DNA from: an uncultured Planctomycetaceae bacterium
GTDB lineage: Bacteria > Planctomycetota > Planctomycetia > Planctomycetales > Planctomycetaceae
Assembly: GCA_903921605.1 (NCBI GenBank)
Contig: CAIXQV010000735.1
Coordinates: forward strand, 1 to 10,630
DNA: 10,630 nucleotides
Reading direction: 5' to 3'
Part shown: positions 7,080-10,630 of the stretch, one piece after another
Layout of the letters: every line of letters begins with the position of its first letter
How positions within the stretch are numbered: position 1 is the stretch's first letter
Position numbers and translations under genes: made by a program
The notes under the pieces: model-generated
Told to the model about the DNA's origin: nothing
Database searches by the model: none
Seen by the model: the letters and a program-made list of their open reading frames with translations, nothing else

Positions 7080-7283
7080 ATGTTAGTTTTGACGCGGAAG
7101 AAAGCGGAATCGATTGTCGTGTTTCGTTCGGACGGCGAAGACTCCGGGATCAGAATTGTTGTGCTGGAGATCTCAAAGGGAATCGTAAAGCTGGGGATCG
7201 AAGCTCCTCCCGATGTTTCTATTCATCGAATGGAGGTTTGGGAACGAATCAAAGAATCCCGCGCGGCCTTAAAGGCATCGTGA
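7080..7283 (+). CDS. csrA: Carbon storage regulator CsrA
   Basis: A 67-residue RNA-binding translational regulator. CsrA dimers bind GGA motifs near ribosome-binding sites and change translation or stability of mRNAs for carbon metabolism, motility and surface growth. The sequence shows the family hallmarks: the first strand MLVLTRKKAESIVV (1-14), the central strands IRIVVLEISKGIVKLGIEAP, and VSIHRMEVWERIK, where HRMEVW holds the RNA-contacting Arg (R50 here, equivalent to R44 in E. coli). Length is normal. ATG 7080 is fixed by the conserved MLVLTRK start and the Shine-Dalgarno AGGGAGG. In many bacteria csrA sits beside fliW or flagellar genes; none is visible here. A downstream hairpin (7296-7332) may end its message. 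Confidence 0.96.
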   Translation: MLVLTRKKAESIVVFRSDGEDSGIRIVVLEISKGIVKLGIEAPPDVSIHRMEVWERIKESRAALKAS

Positions 7284-7295
7284 AGAATTATTAGA

Positions 7296-7332
7296 CGACG
7301 ATTCTCCGGGAAGCGCTCCCGTCCAATCGTTG
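7296..7332 (+). terminator. Hairpin after csrA, possible weak terminator
   Basis: An outer stem pairs acgatt (7298-7303) with aatcgt (7325-7330), plus two more pairs outside. An inner stem pairs cggga (7307-7311) with tcccg (7317-7321), with a 3-by-3 internal loop between the stems. No T-run follows, so it may be a processing or stability structure instead of a true terminator. It lies between csrA and the next gene's ribosome-binding site. Confidence 0.35.
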
Positions 7333-7389
7333 GTATATTCGTTTGATCAATTGTGATGAAGTTTTGTTGCTACTTATAGGAGTTAAAGA

Positions 7390-7803
7390 ATGTTTGGAAT
7401 TCGTTTATCACTGGCAGTACTGGGTACGGCTCTTGTTCTGGGTTCGACAGCCTCAGAAGCGGAAGCGCGTCATTGTCGACACCAGCGGCACCATCGCCAC
7501 CACGGACAGCGTGGCTGTTGTGATCAGGGACATACACAGGGGCATCATCAGTCCGGATATGCCTATTCCGGAAACATGAACTCGGGATGGAGTGGCCAAC
7601 ATCATGGACATCACGGGCAGCATGAAAATGCGGGTCAGTGTTGTGGCACTGTGAGTTGGCAGCAGGGTGGCGGATATCAGAACACTGAAGTTCACAGCGC
7701 GACTTCTGCGGTAGCGCCTCCTGCAGTGACCAGCGTACCGGCGGTCACGACTCCCCCGCAACCGGCGATCAGCCAGATCGTCGCTCCGACACCGGGAATC
7801 TAG
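7390..7803 (+). CDS. Secreted His/Cys-rich small protein
   Basis: A 137-residue protein of no family I recognise. Residues 1-26 form a classic signal peptide with AEA before the likely cut at 26/27. The predicted mature protein begins RHCRHQRHHRHH, and the first half carries 14 His and five Cys (including two CC pairs), with repeated HH and GHH steps also at about 48-53 and 73-82. The second half is Ala/Pro/Thr/Val-rich and low in complexity. Such clusters commonly bind Ni, Zn, Cu or Co, so a metal sponge or metal-handling role at the cell envelope is a reasonable inference, not shown. The start is set by AGGAG (7378-7382), 7 bases before the ATG, and by the signal peptide. It follows csrA and precedes two more exported proteins, but gaps of 100-290 bases argue against a tight operon. 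Confidence 0.8.
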   Translation: MFGIRLSLAVLGTALVLGSTASEAEARHCRHQRHHRHHGQRGCCDQGHTQGHHQSGYAYSGNMNSGWSGQHHGHHGQHENAGQCCGTVSWQQGGGYQNTEVHSATSAVAPPAVTSVPAVTTPPQPAISQIVAPTPGI

Positions 7804-8095
7804 ATCTCCAGACTGCAGGCCTTGCAGGGCGGTGGGACCCGTCCGCGAGGCTTGCAGCTTCATTCCTGCGGCACGCCATTTCTTAACGAGGCTACGCCAC
7901 CGGGATAAACCCGGTCGGGAAGAATGCTTGTTCGAGGACAACTCTCCGACGAGCACAACGCGTGCCGGGAATTATTTTGGGCTGCTGCAGGCCGACCACA
8001 TTCTGCCTTTGGGTAACTTCTCACTGATGTGAAGAGTGACTTCCAACTTCCTTCTCCGTGAAGATCGCGCCCCGCGATCCCGGAAAGAACCGATC
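7804..8095. other. Spacer between the His-rich and SnoaL-like genes
   Basis: No gene is seen. ACCGGG-ataaa-CCCGGT (7899-7915) is a perfect 6-bp hairpin without a T-run. GATCGCG-ccc-CGCGATC (8063-8079) is a 7-bp hairpin ending 16 bases before the start codon of the next gene, close enough to affect its translation. A GTG at 8036 lies in frame with the next gene but is not favoured as a start. Confidence 0.5.
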
Positions 8096-9175
8096 ATGAT
8101 CTCGAAATTTTTTTTGTCTGGCACGGCTCTGGTAGGCGGTGTGTTGTTTGCCGCTGCGGTCGATGAAGTGGCCCCGCCACAGCAACTTCAGAAAATTAAG
8201 ACGTCGGCGATACGAAAGGAGAAGCCTGCAACTCCGGCAGACGACGAACAGAAGCTCGCAGCGCAAGAATCGGAGAGTACAGAGCCTGCGGAACGCAAGC
8301 AGTCTCCTGACGAAGATGCGATTCGACTGGTCGACGACAGCTTTGTGAAGGCCTATGAAGCGGGAGACGCAAAGGCCGTTGCAGAGCACTTCACGACAGA
8401 TGCTGAATACGTCGATGAGACTGGCACTGTGTTTGAGGGACGACTTGCCATTGAAGCATCAATGAAGGAATTCTTTGAGGAATCTCCAGCTTGCAAGCTC
8501 GAGATCAGCACCGAGTCCATTCGCACAATCAGTCCGGGTGTTGTTGTTCAGGATGGCTCGACACTGATCACGCGAGGTGAAGAGTCAGCTCCTTGCGAGT
8601 GCCGATATACGACAGTCTATGTCAACGTTGACGGCAAGTGGCTGATTGCGAGTGTCCGCGACAGTGCACCACACGACCTGCGGGAACATTCCGTGCATTT
8701 GCAGCAATTGGGATGGCTCAAGGGAGACTGGATTGATGAAGGGGACGATTCGATCGTCAACTTCTCCTGTGAAGCCGTGGACAACGGCAACTTCCTGATG
8801 CGAAAATTCACCATTGTCATCGGTGGCGAAGAAGCCATGAGTGGAACTCAGCGAATCGGCTGGGACCCGTTGACAGGAAAACTTCGGACCTGGATTTTTG
8901 ACTCCGAAGGCGCGTACGGTGAAGGTCTTTGGCATCATGACCAAGAGAATGATCGTTGGGTTTTGAAAACAACGGGTGTCACAGCGGCCGGAGAAACGGC
9001 TTCGAGCACGAGTCTTTACACATTCGTCAATGATCACACGATGACATGGCAATCCGTTGACCATGAGATCGCCGGCGTCCAGCAGCCAGACAGCGACATC
9101 ATCACCATCGTGCGTCATTCGGCAGGTCCTGCACCAGCCATTGCCGCCGAGTTCAACGCGCCAGCGGAACGCTGA
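8096..9175 (+). CDS. Exported SnoaL-like protein with lipocalin-like C-terminal domain
   Basis: A 359-residue exported protein. Residues 1-21 (MISKFFLSGTALVGGVLFAAA) look like a signal peptide. A charged linker (about 22-70) follows, then a SnoaL/NTF2-like domain (about 71-192) with the pattern DEDAIRLVDDSFVKAYEAGD, LxEHFTxDAEYVD-like spacing and VNVDGKWLIASVRDS. This pattern is typical of the TIGR02246 (SgcJ/EcaC) group, whose members form cone-shaped folds and often lack known activity. Residues 200-345 contain LGWLKGDWIDEGDD and a run of beta strands (GTQRIGWDPLTGKLRTWIFD), resembling lipocalin-like or DUF1579-type domains that bind small ligands. Such two-domain proteins are, as I recall, common in planctomycetes. 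Substrate and reaction are unknown. I chose ATG 8096 because the signal peptide starts there; the GTG at 8036 would bury it behind 20 charged residues. Confidence 0.8.
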   Translation: MISKFFLSGTALVGGVLFAAAVDEVAPPQQLQKIKTSAIRKEKPATPADDEQKLAAQESESTEPAERKQSPDEDAIRLVDDSFVKAYEAGDAKAVAEHFTTDAEYVDETGTVFEGRLAIEASMKEFFEESPACKLEISTESIRTISPGVVVQDGSTLITRGEESAPCECRYTTVYVNVDGKWLIASVRDSAPHDLREHSVHLQQLGWLKGDWIDEGDDSIVNFSCEAVDNGNFLMRKFTIVIGGEEAMSGTQRIGWDPLTGKLRTWIFDSEGAYGEGLWHHDQENDRWVLKTTGVTAAGETASSTSLYTFVNDHTMTWQSVDHEIAGVQQPDSDIITIVRHSAGPAPAIAAEFNAPAER

Positions 9176-9281
9176 TCACACGGATCAGTACAGCAGCACT
9201 CAAGGCGATTCGACCTATGACGAGGCCCAAACTCCGTCTGGACTTTAGCTTCGCGCAGCCTCAAACCTTAAGGATAATTCA

Positions 9282-10520
9282 ATGAAACGCAATTTCTGGA
9301 AGACCGCGATGTCGTGCGGCCTGGCTTTCTGTCTCGGTTCTAATCTTTCCGGAGCGGAAGCAAATCCGGTAGGCGATGATACAGACACCCTGCTGGCTCA
9401 GGCCGGCCGCGGAGGACAAAAAGGTGGTGGTGGCCAGAGAGGTGGCGGCGGTCATCAGGGCGGAGGTCGCCCCGGCGGCGGCTCAAATCCGGGTCGAGGT
9501 AATGCGGGCGGTGGACATGCTGCGTCTTCGCGCGGAAATGCTGGCGGTGGTTTCAGTGGTCGCGGGACGATTCACGCACCGTCAATGAATGGACCGCGAC
9601 TGGGCGGTGTTCGGCCGGGAAATGGCCGAGGTGGATCGATCGCAGGAGCGAATCACTCACCGTCTTTCAGTCGTCCTTCGACAAGACCCGGATCCAGAAA
9701 CTCCATTGGGAACTCGATTGCCGGGCGTGAGCACCGTGGACCGATGCTCTCTCCAGGATCAGGAGCAGCACGACCGGCTCCTTCATTCAACGGTCGGAAC
9801 ATTGGCCTGAATCATCTCCCGCGAGGCAACAACAACTTTGGTCGGCAGATCAATAATGCTCGGATCGGCAACCGTCCATTCCAGGGGAACTCGATCAACT
9901 TCAACAATCGAGCTTTCAACGTTGGAAGCAGTCACTATCAACCATCGCACTATCGCCACAGTGGATACCACGGCTATTGGAATGGAAATCGAGGAGCAAG
10001 TACCAGGAATAACGTTCTGTCGGCGGTCGCCTACGGTCTGGGAAGTGGCCTTGGTAATGGAAATTATGGTTACGGAAACTCAGGCTATGGGAACTATGGT
10101 GGATACAATAACTACAACGGCTATGGAAATGGCTGGGGATGGGGTTTGGGCAGCGGCTATCGAGGAGGTCGCGGATACCGAAGCTACAGCGGCTACGGTT
10201 ATCGGCCATTGGGATGGGGACTCGGCGGATGGGGCCTTGGCTCGCTGATCTATAATAGTGGTTATCTCGGCTACTCGAATCCGTATTATGTAAACTCCGG
10301 AACCACTGTTTATAACTACACGCAGCCGATTCCGGTTTCATACAACACTGAGGTCGCTGTCAACGAGACCGATTCCACGTCAGCCGACACGGTGCTGAAT
10401 GAGGCTGTCGAGGCGTTTCGTCAGAACGATTACGATCAGGCCCTGGACATTACCAATAAGGGGATTGCTCAGTATTCCGATGACGCAGTCCTAGAGGCTG
10501 TTTCAAAACCTGATTTGTAG
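9282..10520 (+). CDS. Exported Gly/Tyr-rich protein with truncated TPR domain, probably IS-disrupted
   Basis: A 412-codon frame. Residues 1-27 form a signal peptide (ending SGAEA). About 43-90 is Gly-rich with Arg and Gln (GGGGQRGGGGHQGG), 90-215 is rich in Arg, Asn, Pro and Ser, and 245-345 is a GY/GYGN repeat region with GWGLGGWGLGS. Residues about 372-404 form one tetratricopeptide unit (EAVEAFRQNDYDQALDITNK). In planctomycete relatives I recall, further TPR units follow such a stretch. Here the frame changes character after Leu404: the last eight codons come from an apparent insertion-sequence end starting near 10494, so the native C-terminus is probably lost. AAGGA (9270-9274) lies 7 bases before ATG 9282. 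It may act as an envelope or surface scaffold protein; that is inference from composition. If the IS call is wrong, the gene simply ends here. Confidence 0.75.
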   Translation: MKRNFWKTAMSCGLAFCLGSNLSGAEANPVGDDTDTLLAQAGRGGQKGGGGQRGGGGHQGGGRPGGGSNPGRGNAGGGHAASSRGNAGGGFSGRGTIHAPSMNGPRLGGVRPGNGRGGSIAGANHSPSFSRPSTRPGSRNSIGNSIAGREHRGPMLSPGSGAARPAPSFNGRNIGLNHLPRGNNNFGRQINNARIGNRPFQGNSINFNNRAFNVGSSHYQPSHYRHSGYHGYWNGNRGASTRNNVLSAVAYGLGSGLGNGNYGYGNSGYGNYGGYNNYNGYGNGWGWGLGSGYRGGRGYRSYSGYGYRPLGWGLGGWGLGSLIYNSGYLGYSNPYYVNSGTTVYNYTQPIPVSYNTEVAVNETDSTSADTVLNEAVEAFRQNDYDQALDITNKGIAQYSDDAVLEAVSKPDL

Positions 10521-10550
10521 CAATTTCAATGGCATGAGATTTGAAGTTGA

Positions 10551-10575
10551 TTGAGAGCGAAAGGAGTAGCTCTCA
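10551..10575 (+). promoter_or_regulatory. Hairpin enclosing the Shine-Dalgarno of the putative transposase
   Basis: GAGAGC (10553-10558) pairs with GCTCTC (10569-10574), and one more T-A pair reaches the A of the ATG. The loop carries AAAGGAG. Such a fold would hold the start codon at the stem edge and could limit translation, a common way for insertion sequences to keep transposase levels low. The function is inferred. Confidence 0.45.
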
Positions 10576-10630
10576 TGTTAATCAGCCTGTCCTCATGGCC
10601 GAAACGACGTCGGCCGAATACGACAGGATC
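10575..10630 (+). CDS. Start of a putative transposase (partial)
   Basis: ATG 10575 follows AAGGAG (10561-10566) with 8 bases between, and the frame stays open to the window edge, reading MLISLSSWPKRRRPNTTG. Only 18 codons are present. The basic WPKRRRP stretch would suit a DNA-binding protein, but this is too little to name a family. The call as a transposase rests on its place just inside the apparent left end of an insertion sequence. A second ATG in another frame (10594) is less likely, having no ribosome-binding site of its own. Confidence 0.35.
   Translation, partial: MLISLSSWPKRRRPNTTG

Larger units (their letters stand above)
10494..10630 (+). mobile_element. Left end of an insertion sequence (runs off the window)
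   Basis: At 10494 the sequence switches to gaggctgtttcaaaacctg, which resembles terminal inverted repeats of IS5-type elements as I remember them. It falls in the middle of a TPR coding region, directly after CTA (a possible TA target). The following bases are AT-richer than the gene and hold a hairpin (10521-10529 with 10541-10549, one G-U pair), then a start codon with a strong Shine-Dalgarno. The right end and target duplication lie outside the window, so the family assignment is tentative. Confidence 0.6.

Noticed and set aside
7453..7956. 167-codon minus-strand frame opposite the His-rich gene
   Set aside because: It is a shadow of a frame with a clear signal peptide and Shine-Dalgarno; its translation looks random.
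8036..8095. GTG start for the SnoaL-like protein
   Set aside because: It would put 20 mostly charged and polar residues before an otherwise typical signal peptide.
9421..9560. GGT/GGC-rich repeats as a tandem array or CRISPR
   Set aside because: These are codons for a Gly-rich protein region; there are no fixed-length repeats with unique spacers.

Overview
The window looks like a chromosomal segment from a planctomycete (Planctomycetota). This is inferred from four things: a csrA gene, secreted proteins of planctomycete flavour (a SnoaL-like protein with a lipocalin-like tail, and a Gly/Tyr-rich protein ending in a TPR), moderate GC content, and intergenic spaces filled with palindromic repeats. 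No rRNA, tRNA or CRISPR array was seen. All main genes are on the + strand.

Left part (1-1083): a 340-base repeat-bearing spacer, then dps (341-862), a DNA-protecting mini-ferritin with every ferroxidase residue in place. A 173-base imperfect palindromic repeat element follows (882-1054). Arms of the same repeat family lie on both sides of dps.

Centre (1084-6249): a complete three-gene export operon that I recognise as the YhiI-RbbA-YhhJ system of enterobacteria. It has an HlyD-type periplasmic adaptor, a 932-residue protein with two ABC ATPase domains fused to an ABC-2 permease, and a second, separate ABC-2 permease. Together they should form one inner-membrane pump linked to the periplasm. 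A 23-bp hairpin repeat sits between the first two genes.

Spacer (6250-7079): a long stretch without a convincing large gene. It holds an AT-richer segment with two tiny ORFs that have Shine-Dalgarno-like sequences, then a very strong intrinsic terminator (6625-6678) that no recognised gene explains. A doubtful 86-codon ORF with a good ribosome-binding site follows, and then csrA (7080-7283).

Right part (7284-10630): three genes for exported proteins follow csrA: a His/Cys-rich small protein (7390-7803), a SnoaL-like protein (8096-9175) and a Gly/Tyr-rich TPR protein (9282-10520). The last appears to be cut in its TPR domain by an insertion sequence whose left end starts near 10494 and whose probable transposase begins at 10575 and runs off the window.

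The items most worth a second look are the orphan terminator and tiny-ORF region upstream of csrA, the palindromic repeat families (two with compensatory base changes), the asymmetric ATPase sites of RbbA, the His-rich secreted protein and the IS-disrupted gene.
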